From NCBI RefSeq assembly GCF_042477335.2, contig NC_091250.1, positions 131,909,384 to 131,973,383 on the forward strand: a stretch of 64,000 bases of DNA. Reading direction: 5' to 3'. This DNA comes from Ovis canadensis (taxonomy: Eukaryota > Chordata > Mammalia > Artiodactyla > Bovidae). A program made the translations under genes and the position numbers. Of the stretch, positions 22,194-34,400 are shown piece by piece; the first letter of the stretch is position 1; each line of letters begins with the position of its first letter. Under the pieces are notes generated by a model. That model did no database searches. It was not told the origin of the DNA and saw only the letters and a program-made list of their open reading frames with translations.

Positions 22194-22420
22194 TCAGACA
22201 AAGGTGGCATGGTGCGGGCTGGCCTTGGGCTTGGCGGGCCCCCCGGGGACGGGGCTCGGGGCGGGGCGGGCCGACGTAGGGGCCCCGCTGGCCCGTGGCC
22301 TCCAGGGGGCTGTCCGCACCCCCGGGATGCTGCCGGCTGGCCCCAGTGGCTCGCCAGCGACTCGGTCCACGTCCACGACTGTGCTGACCGGGGGGCGTCG
22401 GCTGCCTCGGGCCCCACCTG
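22194..22420 (-). CDS. RGS12: RGS12 exon N (alternative last exon, PDZ ligand)
   Basis: It starts [20 protein letters not shown] and ends [13 protein letters not shown] before TGA at 22194-22196. The last four residues ATFV fit the class I PDZ ligand pattern (S/T-X-V) reported for RGS12's own PDZ specificity. The acceptor reads GTGACAGCAG, so 22417 is an alternative start that drops one alanine. Confidence 0.93.
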
Positions 22421-25400
22421 CTGTCACGGGGAGAAGAGAGAGGCTATCACCCGCCTGTGCGCCCTGGCGGGAGACCCTGGCCACCCTCCTCGCTCAGACC
22501 CTGCCAAGGGGTTCCCGCACCACCACCCCCTCCACCCTGTGCGTCCTGGGGCCCCTTGGCCTGTGCTCCGGGGAGCACTCAGCAGGTACCCTGAGGAGGG
22601 TCCCAGGCCGAGGGGGACAGTGGGCTCCGGAGAGCGGGCAGGGTGAGGGCAGCTGTGGTCCTCAGTGCTGGGGGCGGGGTCTAGGGGTGCCCGGCCTGGG
22701 GGGCTCGGTGTGCTGGGACCAGCGGGGCCCCTCGTCTGGCAAGGGGACGCCCAGGGCTCCCTGCCTGGGTCCAGTGCAGCCAGGAGACTGGGAACGGCCC
22801 ACCCAGCGGGGGCCCCTCCGGGAGGAGCTCAGAGGCAGGGCAGCTCCCCTGTGCCCCACCCTCGCCCCCTTGTTCTCCTTCCCTGGGGGGGCTGTCTGCA
22901 GCCAAGGGGCATTGGGCAGGCGGTCGTGACGGGGGCTCCCGGGAGCGCGGAGCACCGGGTGGGGCTGTTGCGATGGGCTGGACCCTGGGAGCAAGGCCCT
23001 CCGCAGGCACTCGGGGTCTGCACCCACGGGCAGCGCTGCTGGCTCCTCAGGGCCGTGGCCCCCTGGCCAGGGCAGGACAGGGGGCCCCCAGGGCCCTCCC
23101 GACCTGGCTCCGCTGTGGTCCACCTACCGGGGGCTGACTGGGGGCGTCTCAGCCTCCCAGACCCCGAGCCCCTTCGGGCCCACCTCCACGCTCTCCCGCT
23201 CCGCCAGCAAGACCGCAGGCCGAGCGCCCCTTCCTCCAGCCTGCCTGCTGCGCAGAGCAGCCAGGCCCTGACTCCAAGTACCCGCCTCACCCCCAGGAGC
23301 TCCAGGCTGCCTGGGACTGCCTTGGAAGCTTCCAGACGCTGCCGTGGGCAGCCACACCTCCCAGCCCACCACCCCTGGTGGTCATCACTGCCCTGTCCCC
23401 TTGGCTGGTCCCGGGTGGGGCCCTGGCAGGGCAGAGGTGTGGTCCCCGGAGTCAGGCGGGTGTGGGCAGGGCACAGGGCACTGGGTGGGCGCTTCAGCCT
23501 CAGTCCCGACACAGGGCTCCCCAGGTTCACCCCCAGGACGGGCGCCAGGCTCAGGGCGACAGGCGGGACTCCAGGCCCCGGTCGGGCCAGGTGTAGGCGG
23601 GGCACAGTGTGTCTGGGGTGGTCTCAGTGAGTCTGAGCCAAGGGCCCGCTGATGTCTGGGGTGTGGGGGAAGGTGCCCCGGCCCGGCCCCAAGTGGACAG
23701 GCTGGAGGAGGGGCCTCCAGCCCAGGAACACGGGGTCCGGCTCCCCTGACCGCCTCTCCCGGCCTGTGGGGAGGTGGCAGGAGGGGCCCCCATGGCGGGT
23801 CAGCCTCACACCTCCCAGGGGTGCTGCCCGGCCACAAGTGTCCCACTCGGGCAGTGTGACAAGGTAGGGGTGGAAAGCGGAGACGTTTGCGAGGAAAGCG
23901 GCCTGTCTAGGGCTCCCAGGGTCCACGCAGAGCAGCCGGGACTGGAAGCTCCTCCCAGACAATCAGTTCTTTGGTCATTCAACAAACATTCCGTTTGAGC
24001 CTGTCCCGTGCTTGCCAGTCGGCCCCCAGGGCCAGGAAGCCATGGGGTGGGGCTGGTCTGCCCCTGGATCTGGAGCAGTGGGGAGGGGCAGAGCTGCGCT
24101 CCTCAGTTGCTGGCCCCCATTTGGGGCACCTGTCTGGAGCGTTAAGAGGCCTGTGAGCCCACACACACCGTGGGGCACGGCCCGCTCCTGTCAAGCCCTA
24201 CTCAGACCCTCCAGGAGGACAGAGGCTGGTGAGTGGGGTGGCCCCAGCTGCAGGCCCTCTGGCACCCAGGCAGCTCGCGAGCTTGGGACGGGCGCGTCTC
24301 AGGAGGGGGACTGCAGTCCAAGTTCCTCCTGCCACCCGGACTTGCTCCTCGGAGGCAGCGGCAGCCCCAGGCCTGTGACTCAGTGTCCGGGGCCCAGCCT
24401 GAGTGGTGGGCGGGCAGGTGTCACGGCCTCTGTGCCAGGGCCTGCCCGTGGCGACTGTTCTCCTGGCCTCCCCATGGCCCTCCTGGCCTCCCCATGACCC
24501 TCCTGGCCTCCCCATGACCCTCCTGGCAGGGGCGGAGCACAGAGGACCCCCCCACCCCCAGAGCTCGAGGGCCGCTGCTTCCAAGGGAGCCAGGCTGCCC
24601 TGTACACGACGCTCGCTCCTGGCACCAGCTGGCCCCAGTCGTCTGTCCCACGTCCTCCAGACCCTGCATGTGCGGCCGGAGCCGGAACCCCAGTGCCCAC
24701 CCCTCAATGCCCTGGGGATCACAGGCCCAGCCCCCGGCCGACTGGATTCTGTGATTCTGACTGGCACAGCCAGCCCCTCCCTGGGGGCACCCTGCTGGAG
24801 CCCTCACGGCAGCTGGGACCCAAAAGCCCTTCCTAGGACCCTCCGGGCAGACCCCGGCCAGTGGCTGGTCTGCTCTGGGCCTCGAGGCTCCACATCAGCA
24901 GAAGGACCCTCCTTTGGTGGGCCAGCAGGGCTCCCGACGGCCCTGGTGCAGCCTGACCCCTCGGCCACCCCCAGGGTCACTGTCCGGCCTCAGCCTCTGG
25001 ACCTGCTGGGCCCTCACAAGGCCACCAGCCCTGGGAATCCCATCCCACTCGGCGCCCTTCTGTGGAGGCTGCCTGGGCCCCCAAGGGCAAGTCAGGGGAC
25101 AGCCCAACTGAAGCCTTGGTTCGCCCGCAGTCCCCCCGACCCCGGCCCCCGTGTGTGTCTGCGATGGGTGGGGGGGGGGGGGTGCCGGCTCAAAGCCCCT
25201 CTGCAGATCCACTGAGCACCTGCTGGGTTCCAGGACTCCAGCCCATGGCAGCACAGGCGGAGTTGGGGAGGGCCACGCGGAACCCAGGCAGGCAGACCTG
25301 CGGGCAGGGCTGCCCTGGCAGAGGTGGCAGGGGTCGTACTACCAGCCACCAGCGGCCCGTGGCTTCCACTGGGAGAAACCCAGAGGTCAGGTGGCATGGA

Positions 25401-28400
25401 CCACCTGCGGGGCACTCGGGAGAGACACGGAGAAGGGGACGCAAGGGGGACGGACACACAGCAGAGACCCAGGGCCAGAGGCCAGGAGGCTGGAGTTGTC
25501 CTCACCCATGCCAGGGCCTGGGGACGGGTGTTGGGCCAGCTCAGTCAGCCCCGGGGAGGCCGGGGAGCTGGCCGGGTGGAGACGGGAGCCCGAGACATCT
25601 TGCAGGAGGTCCGCTCAGGTCCACCCTGCCCAGGGAAAGGCCAGGGTGCTGTGCTAGAAGGGGGGATCTGGAGAGAGCCCTGGCTGAGGGCTGCCCTCCC
25701 CGGACCCCCGAGCACCCACGTGTCCCTGAGAAAGTCCAGCAGCCGCCCTGTCTGCCCAGGAAGCTAGGTGCGCAGGGTGGGGTGCCCCTCTGCAGCCCGG
25801 ACAGAAGGGCCAAGCTACTGCTGGAGAGGGGACAGCTGAATGGACAGAGTGCAAAGGAGGTGGCCGGGGCGGGGAGGCGCCTGCAGCAGGCACGCGGGGC
25901 TGGGGTCCAGGCTGGGGAGACCTGCACAGCCGTCCCAGGCAGCAGCCCGCTACGGAGCCAGGCGGGCTTCCCCGGGGGTCCCTGGCCCGAGGCTCCTGCC
26001 TCACCTGGGCTATAGCAGGTGAGACACGCCAAGGCTGTAGCTGCGGGGCGGACGGACAGGGGCAGAGGGGCTCCTGGGACTCGGGGCCACCCCGAGGGCT
26101 CGCGGCCACCCCGAGGGCTCGCGGCCACCCCGAGGGCTCGCGGCCTGGCCTCTGCACCGCCCAGCGGAGGGCGTGGCCCTGGTGTGGGCCTGTCAGCCTG
26201 GGTGACTCGCCTCTGGTTTCCATGGAAGCCGAGTTACTACGCCCGCCATAGGGACCCCTGGAGAAGTGACTGCAGGCCCCTCCCGCTCTGGGGACTGGAT
26301 GTGCCTTGGGGGGCCCTGGACTCGGTGCAGGGCAGTACGAGTCCCCAGGGCGGGGGGCTTCCGTCCCGTCCAGTGCTCCTTGGGCTGAGCCCCCAGCGGG
26401 TACAGGATGGTGGCGAGGGCTCCTCGGGGAGGGTAAGAGAGAGGCTCAACCAGGACCGTGACCCAGGCCCCACCGCCCAGCGCGGCCAGGCAACAGGAGG
26501 GGGAAGCCTGCCCAGCGCCTAGCTGGGGGGTGGGGGCGGAGGGACACACTTCTCTCAGCCCAGCGCCCGGCTGCAGGTGCCCCAGGGTCAAGCCTGCACC
26601 CAGGTTATGGCACCCTGCTGAGCGCTCAGCTGGGCGCAAGGCCAGGACCCACCCTGCCCGACACCTGGGGGCGACGGGGTGCTGGGCCCGGCCCCACCAC
26701 CACCACCAGTCGGCACTGCAACGGCTCCTCTGCCTGGCCTTGAACACCTTGCTCTCTCCCTGGGAACACAGGGCCCTTCCAGGTGACTCCCGCGCCCTTG
26801 CCACACCCACCCACGTGGACAGGGACATCTCAGCCCCCTGGCCGAGAGCCCTGAGCCCTCTGCAGGGCCCTGGACACTGTCCACTCGCTGTCAGGGCCAA
26901 GGACTCACACCCACACCCGCCAGTGCTCCCCGGGGCAGGACGTGCCCACCAACGCCCAGGGTTTTGCTGGATACCAAAGAGGTTAACAGGACCAAATCCA
27001 CGGCAGGCCGTGCGGGAAGGCTGTGCCCTGCATGGGCACGCGTCTGCCCAAAGGCCTCCAGCCCTCAGGCCCTGACAGGCTTCTGAACGTGGGCGCTGGG
27101 GACCGAGGCCCACCACGATGGGACCCTCTCCTCGGGGTGGCGCAGAGCTGGCAGCCCTGGGCTTCCACATCTCACAACCTGGCGGCATGGGCATGCTGTC
27201 TCTCTCACCCTGGACAGAAGGGTCTCGGTGGCCACCCTCTAGGAAACAGCTCATAGCACCTAGAACTGGGAACGCACTGCAAACCTGCCGGCGGACCCCA
27301 AGAATAAGCACACTGGCCTAAGGGTGTCCGCAGTGCCCCACTGGCTGGGGAACCCCTGGTGCTGTTCTGAAGCACCAAGGTGAGTCCAAGGCTCATGGGA
27401 GAAGCACCGCCTAGGACACCCGAGGAGGCAAGCATCCAGGGCTCCCACCTCAGTGGGGATTGGGGGGCGGTGGGGGTGGCCGTGGTGGTCAGAAGCTACC
27501 GCCAGCACTGGCGTGACCCGGGTTCCTCCCCACCAGTGCACTGGGGTGGGTGGGGCGGATGGGGCTCAGATGGCCCTAGCGATGTGCTGGGAGACGCAGG
27601 GACCCACCGGTAACCCTGCGCAGGCTCTGGAGCGAGGAGCAGAAGACAGAGGTCGCACTGGGAAAACCGCGTGGGCTCGATGCCTGAGCGGAGTGTGGAG
27701 CCGGGGAGGACGTGGCTGGACCACAGGCAGCCAGCATGCCTGCGCTCCGGGTTCACAGGGGGCGAGGCGGAAGGATCCATCTGCCTCACGCAGCAGCGCC
27801 GGCACCCCCCCGCCCACCTTCAGCCATCCGACCCCTAACCCCCGGGCTCAAGGAGGGGAGAGCCATGCTCCCCGTGCGCTGTGTCTGCCCGTCCAGCACC
27901 GCCCCCCCAATCCCGCCCTTATGCAGCTCTGTCTGCAGACACACCCGAGGCGCCCAAGTGTATCTAGAGTGGTCTATTTTCAAAAGCCAGTATATTAAAC
28001 AATGAATTACACGGAAATGTGCAGTGTTTGCCATGGATTAAAATACATCTATCGTTTTCTAAGGAGAAAATGGGTTTTCGAATGGAGGAGGAAAGAGTTT
28101 CCAAGCAGTCCGATGGTCAGACGTAGGGTTTATTTCTCCTGGAGGAGCACAGATGCGGCCGCACAGGTGTGCAGGGGAGACAGGGTCGCAGAGCAGGCCA
28201 CATGCGAGGAGGAGCCCACCCACACAGCCGGTCCTCCAGAGCCACCCGGCGCACCGAGTCAGCCCACCGCGGCCCGGGGGCCCCAGAGATGTAGCTGCGG
28301 GTCCCGGAGGACCCGTCCCAGGCAGGACTCAGGCAAAGGGGGCCTTCCCGGAGCAGCCCACAGGGAAGGTCCGTGCACCCCAGGAGGCGAGGAGCCGCCC

Positions 28401-31400
28401 TGCGGGCGCGGCCCTCTGCAGGCGGAGCCGTGTGCCCCTGAGCCCCTTCTCCAGGAGGCCGGGGGCCTCGATTTCCCAGCTAACATTCATGCGTCCCGGG
28501 GCCGGCTCACGCAACACGTCCACGCTTCCGTCTGGCGGAACCGTGCTGACCTCCCGCGTGAGGGAACTCCAGGCCCGCGGGCCGCCACGTGCTCTGACCG
28601 ATGTGCAGAGGGGGGGCAGTCCCCCGCGGCCGGACCTGGGGGTCACCGTGGGCCTCGGGCTCTAGGCCACACGGGGCTTGCTCAAGACACATTTTTTTTT
28701 CAGTCTTGAGATTAAAATACTGAAAGTGCTAGTGATCTAGATTGTAAAAATAACACACATTTTTCAGAAATCCCCAGGGCCTTGCTTGGTGGTGGCATTA
28801 CCGCCCCGGACTGGGGAAAGGAGCAGGGGAGCGCCAGGGCCCGGTGGGGGCGCCACTCACGAGCGAGTGCCCGCTGCCCCCTCCCGCCGTCCTGGCCACT
28901 CTCCGACCTCAGCTGCGCTGGGTCCTCAGAGGGGGCGGGGCAGCCAGGACAAGCACGTCACCGAGGAGGAAGCACGCTGAACCCTCCCTCGAGAGACTCC
29001 GGGCGGGGGGGTTCACTTCCCACCGCCCTCTCGTTTTAATTGGAAACTGTGGACAACGCCAGCGCCAGGCAGACGGCGCGGGGCCAGCGGGAGGAGGGCA
29101 GTCAAAGGGGAGCAGGGGCGGCGCGCCCGGAAGTACCTGGTCTCGGAGGTGCGGCCGCGTCCCGCGGGGCGGGGGGCGGCGGCAGGAACGAGCTGTTGGG
29201 GCTGCTGATGTCCCCCTCCCCCGTGAGCGTCAGGTCGGCCACGTGCTCGCCCTCCTCGGTCTGGACGCTGCCGGCCTCCACTTCCTGTGCTGGCGGGCTG
29301 GGGGTCCCGGGGGCACCGAGGGGCAGGCTGTCGCCGGAGCCCGGGCTGCTGGCCGGGCTTTCTCGGGGCCGGGGTGCCCGCTCCTCCCCGTGACCCGTCA
29401 CGGTTCTCGGGCCGAAGGCGTTGGCAGCGGCTGAAGGGGAGGGGGCGAGCCCTGGGGGGCTGGGGGGCAGACGCAGGAACTCGGGCAGCACGAGGTCCTC
29501 CTTCCTCAACAGCCCGCGCTGGTCGTCTGCTCTGCTGCTCTGAGCTTTGGAAATGAGCTCAAAAAACTCTGGCAAGAAATCCCACATTGACCAGGTTTTA
29601 GAGTGGGTCCCCTCTGGCCCAATGCAAGAGCGTGTCTAGAAAGTTCTGTCCCGCTGCCCCGGGGCCTCCCCACCCTCTAGCCTCCACCCAGAGCCCGGGA
29701 GGCTGCACGCCGCGGGCACGGTTCTGGCCCTCCCTGGACTGGCTCTGGGCGCCGGGGCAGCAGCCACCTGGTTCCCTTCTGAGCAGGGGGAAGCCGCTGA
29801 CCATACACCACGGCCTGACAGAGCCAGGAGCCCAGGTGTCTGGCGCCGGTGAACTTGCGTGCGGGCGTCCTCGGGCACCACTTGGGCCTGTGAGCAATGC
29901 CTGGCCCTCGACCCCCTCCTGCAGTCCCGGCACCCCTGGCCAGGTACTGTACCTTCCTGGATGCCCCCACAACCTTTCCTGTTCTTGAAAGTGGAAGTGT
30001 TAGTCGCTCAGTCGTGTCCGACTCTTGGTGACCCCGTGGACTGTAGCCCCCCAGGCTCCTGGCCATGGGATTCTCCAGGGAAGAATACTGGAGTCGGGTG
30101 CCATGCGTTCCTCCAGACTGTCCCCACCCAGGGATCGCGCCGCGTCTCTTGTGTCTCCTGCACTGCCGGTGGGTTCTTTTTACGCCTAGCTCCACCTGGG
30201 AAGCCTGTTCTTACCGGGGTGGGTTCTCAGCTGTAACTCGAGTCCACCATCCCAGGTAGATGGTGTCTACACTGAGCCTTCTTGGGGTTCGCTTAGCTAA
30301 CTAAGGTTACAGTCTTAGCTTCTGACCAACAAGGAGCCTGAAACCTCACACCTGAGGGCGCTCAGAAGGCGGGCGCTTCGGCGCAGGGGCGGCCGGGCAG
30401 CGCAGGAGCTGCGACGAGCCAGCCGAGCCAGCCGAGCGGAAGCGCTGCCGGGTTCAGCCGTTACAGGGCAGCTCAGAGCGGGGCTGCTCCTAGCGCTTCT
30501 CTGTGTTACAGGCTTCTGGAGAGAAAGCTTCCCGCCTCCCTGCCTCTCATGCGCTGCCCTCCTTCGTCCTGAGGTCCGGGGGCAGCGTGGGCGGCCAGCC
30601 CCACGGCCTGACACACAGCGTCTCCTCCTGACCTCTGAACAGGGCGGTCAGGCGCAGCCAGGGCTCCGCCTCCCCTGGGACCCGCCCCCGCGAGGGCCCG
30701 CCCCCTGGCAAAGGCCCGCCCCCTGGCAGGACCCGCCCCCTGACAGTATCCTCCCCTCGCGAGGGCCCGCCCCCTGACGAGGGCCCGCCCCAGGGACTCT
30801 GAGCCCTACCGCACTGTGAGGGGGACACAGAGATCACCACCTGTTGCAGCCCCCAGCGGGGGCTCCCTAACGCCCGAAGGGCCCGGCTCTCGGTCTGAAA
30901 ACTGCGGCTTTAGTAAGGATACACCGACAGCTGCAGGCCCAGGCGGGTGACTTCTCAGTGTGAAGGGGGCACAGTCACCCCAGTGGCATAACCCAGAGAA
31001 GGTTCTAGGGATCCTACACATTCATGAAAAACGTGCAAGTTTTAAAAAGTACACGTACCCTCTGCTTCGTCCAAATTAATTTTCTGATATTTTTTTTTCC
31101 CAATCTTTGCAATAGATTCTTCTCTCTTTGAAAGCCGGGGCTCCCTAGCATTCTTCCCATTTTCTCCTTTAATTTTAATAGAATTAGACTTGCCTAGCGT
31201 CCTCTCCTCTCCCTGTGTCAGAAGGAAAGTCAAAGTTCCACTCACGTTGCAGACACGACAGCACGTTCATCAGTTACATAACAGGGGACTTGGAAACAGA
31301 CTGCGCGGATTTGGACTTCACATGAGTGGCAGAAGTCAATTGCAATAAAGACTGCGTGTGAGGCACACACCCGCCCAGCAATCCCCAGGCCAGTGGGAGC

Positions 31401-34400
31401 GGGCAGCACAAAGGCGCCCTAGAAGAACCCCCCACCCTGGGGCGCAGGCCCGACCGGAGCAGAGAGCCGCGGGGGCCGCCACCCCGAGCACTGCAGGTGC
31501 AGGGCGAGGGGCAATTACCGTAGCCGAGTGATTCCTGGAGCTGGCATTTACAGCTGTGCTCTGTCTGACCGGCGCACTTCTCTGTTTATCTGTGGATGCC
31601 GAACACAGTTGAGATAGACTTTATACTGCAGTGAACTGCACACCCATCTCCAGATCAATACAATGATGTTTATACATCCTTGAGAGCAAAGCTGCACAGA
31701 AGCCAAAAAGGGCCTCTGAAAGGGCCTCCTGGGGACTGTTTGGCACGAGCACCTTTACAAAGCGGGAGGCTCTCACATTCATTACGTGTTTTCAACCAAG
31801 GCCACTGCCCCAAGTCAGGGCCACAGGCTGGCCCCCAGCCCTCCCGGTACACGGCCGCTGCTCTGGACCAGGACGGGCCGGCGCAGACCTGCCGTCCCAT
31901 CTGCAGGCAGCATTCCGCACACACCTGCCTGCGGCTGCACCTTCTGACTTACCTGTGCACACACGCCAGGGGGTCTGACCACATCAGACCCTGGAGGGGG
32001 TGCTGAGCACCCGCACCCTGCTCAGGCCACTCGTCCCCAAGACCGGCCGCTGGGCAAAGGGAGAGCGCACTGCAATCTCAGAACCCAGATGGGCCCAGAG
32101 AGGGACGAGGGGCTGCGCTGGAGCCCCAAGGGCAGAGAGGCCAGCACAGCGCACGTCACCCAGGGAGTGACCAGCGCCCCACTTCAGAGCTGAGTCAGCC
32201 CGGGAAAAGGATGGGGCAGCTCCTGGCACGGCCCTCCGCTCGCCCTGTTCAGTGGACTCCAGGGGGTCCCTGCAGGAGACACGGCCCCGCTACCCTCCGC
32301 CTGGGAGGGGCTGAGTGGTCCGGGGAGTGCCGGTCCCTCCAGGTGACCTGACAGCGGGGATCACTCTCCCTGAGAAGCCGCACGGTCAAGGTCAAGGCCA
32401 AGGCCAAGGCAGCGAGCGTGGGGAGAGCTCCTCAAACCACTGCCGCCTGGTGCACAGGCCCTCGTCACCGCCCCACCAAGCCCCACCTCAGCCACCGCTG
32501 GGTCCGGAGCAGCAGCAACGCCCTGGGGTCCCGGGCCCTTGTGCAGAGGATGGGGGGCCCCAGGAGCAGAGCACGTTCCAGGGCGCATTGGGGTGCCCCG
32601 GGCAGTCCCGGGGTCTCGGCAGGTCTTGTTGCCCTTCTCCCAGCAGAGACTTGCTCAGCGAGGCCCCAGCGCTCCTGCCCACAGTCAGACGCCCGTCAGG
32701 CTTGAGCTCAGCCATGGCGGGGAGCTGCCAGGCCCCGGGAGACCCTAAAGCCATGAGCACCCCTCTGCGGAGGCACGCTGAGACCCGGACAGCAGAGCCC
32801 GGGACCCAGCATCTCTCCGCTCACCTTTCCCTCGGGAGGGGTCCTTCTCCTCCAAGATGACCCGCTGTCCATCCAGACTCGAGATGGGGGCCCCAAGGTC
32901 CAGGGGCTCCTTCTCTCCACTCTAGAGGCAGAGACGGTGTAATGAGCAGCCCACGCAGGCTGGAGCTCTCCCGAACAACCCCATGTGGTCCTTCTGCCAG
33001 CAAGACCACCCCAGGCTTGATGGAGTCACACAGGCCTGCTGACCCCAGGTCCTGCCACCTCGGCAGGGCTGCCCGCAGACTCCTGACGTGGAGTGACATG
33101 GATCCCAAGCGCTGGCAGGCCTGCCCAAGTGCAGGCACCCTGAGGAACCCACGTGAATGGAGCTACCACCCAGAGCCAGCTGCGGGCTACACCGAGTCGG
33201 GTTGAAGACTCAGGGGTGGGGGTCACGTGGTGGTACCACTAACAGCTGTGTCCCCAAGTCAAGCTGGCCGAAGCCTCAGGACCACTCTCAGCCTGGAGGG
33301 GGCGACCCCCAGCCCACCTCGCTGGTCCTCAGTGTGCCAGGAAGCGCGTGTGGGGCTTCTCGCCCCTCCCTGAGAGCAGGAAGCAGGCAGGTCTGAGGCC
33401 CAGGGTCCTGCCCTTCTCCCCTGGGAGACTGTTTTGTTGTTCGAGTCCCGCAGCTTCTGTCAAAAAACAATCTGAACATGCAGTCGTCCAGCCAAAGCTC
33501 CAGCCAAGTGGGAAGCAGACAAGCGGTCCACATGGCTCACAACCTCCTGGCCTCGGCGGCCCACAGCTCGCCCAGGAGGGTCCGAGAGAGGTTCCCAGGG
33601 CAGCCATAGCCTCGCATTCTGCCCTCCCCAGTTCCCCCGGCCCCTCCCCTGCAGCGGCTGGACCGCCCTTCTGGCTCAGGCCCCAGCAGGGAAGGAGCCC
33701 TGCTCGCCAGCCAGCCGCCCCCCCCGGGACAGAAGCCCCACAGCGACCCCATGAGCAAGCTGCCCTGACTCCCCCACTTTACAGACAGGGCTACAGGCAC
33801 AAAGCGTTAGCTACGGCTTAGGGTCACAGACAAGGGAGGGCAGGGGGGCCACGTGGCACCCAGGCCGTGCCCTCTCCATCGAGCATATGCTAGAGTCTAG
33901 ATTCTGCGGCAGCGCTCCCCCCATCCCCTCCCCCACTGTCCCAAGCTGGTGGGGGGAGCCCTGGGTTCCCCTCAGGACTGGTCCTCTGGCTCACTCCAAA
34001 ATTTCTAAACAATTGTGGAGCTCATCTCAGAGAAAATAAAAATCCTAAAAATACTTGCAACTGTAGTTCTGATACAGGATATTTTGTAAAGAAAGGAGAA
34101 CACAGGCCAATGGGCCACAGGTGCGTGCTCAGTCGCTTCAACGTGTCCGACTCTTCGTGACCCCATGGACTGTAGCCCACTGGGTTCCTCTATGCATGGG
34201 ATTCTCCAGGCAAGAAGTGGTTTGCCATTCCTCCTGGAGTAGGTTGCCAATTCCTCCTCCAGGGGATCTTCCCTACCCAGGGACCTGTGTTTCCTGTGAC
34301 TCCTACGTTGCAGGCGCATTCTTTACCGCTGAGTCATGGGAAAGCCCCCAGTGGGTCCCGAGTCACATCTCAAAGCAAACACATGGCGCGTGTGGGGACA

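Larger units (their letters stand above)
22421..28128 (-). other. RGS12: RGS12 intron between exons M and N
   Basis: No exon was recognised in this GC-rich unique sequence of nearly 6 kb. It holds two short tandem repeats (24460-24530 and 26081-26145) and a 12-14 base G run near 25163. No SINE or LINE was recognised, in contrast to the flanks. Confidence 0.65.
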
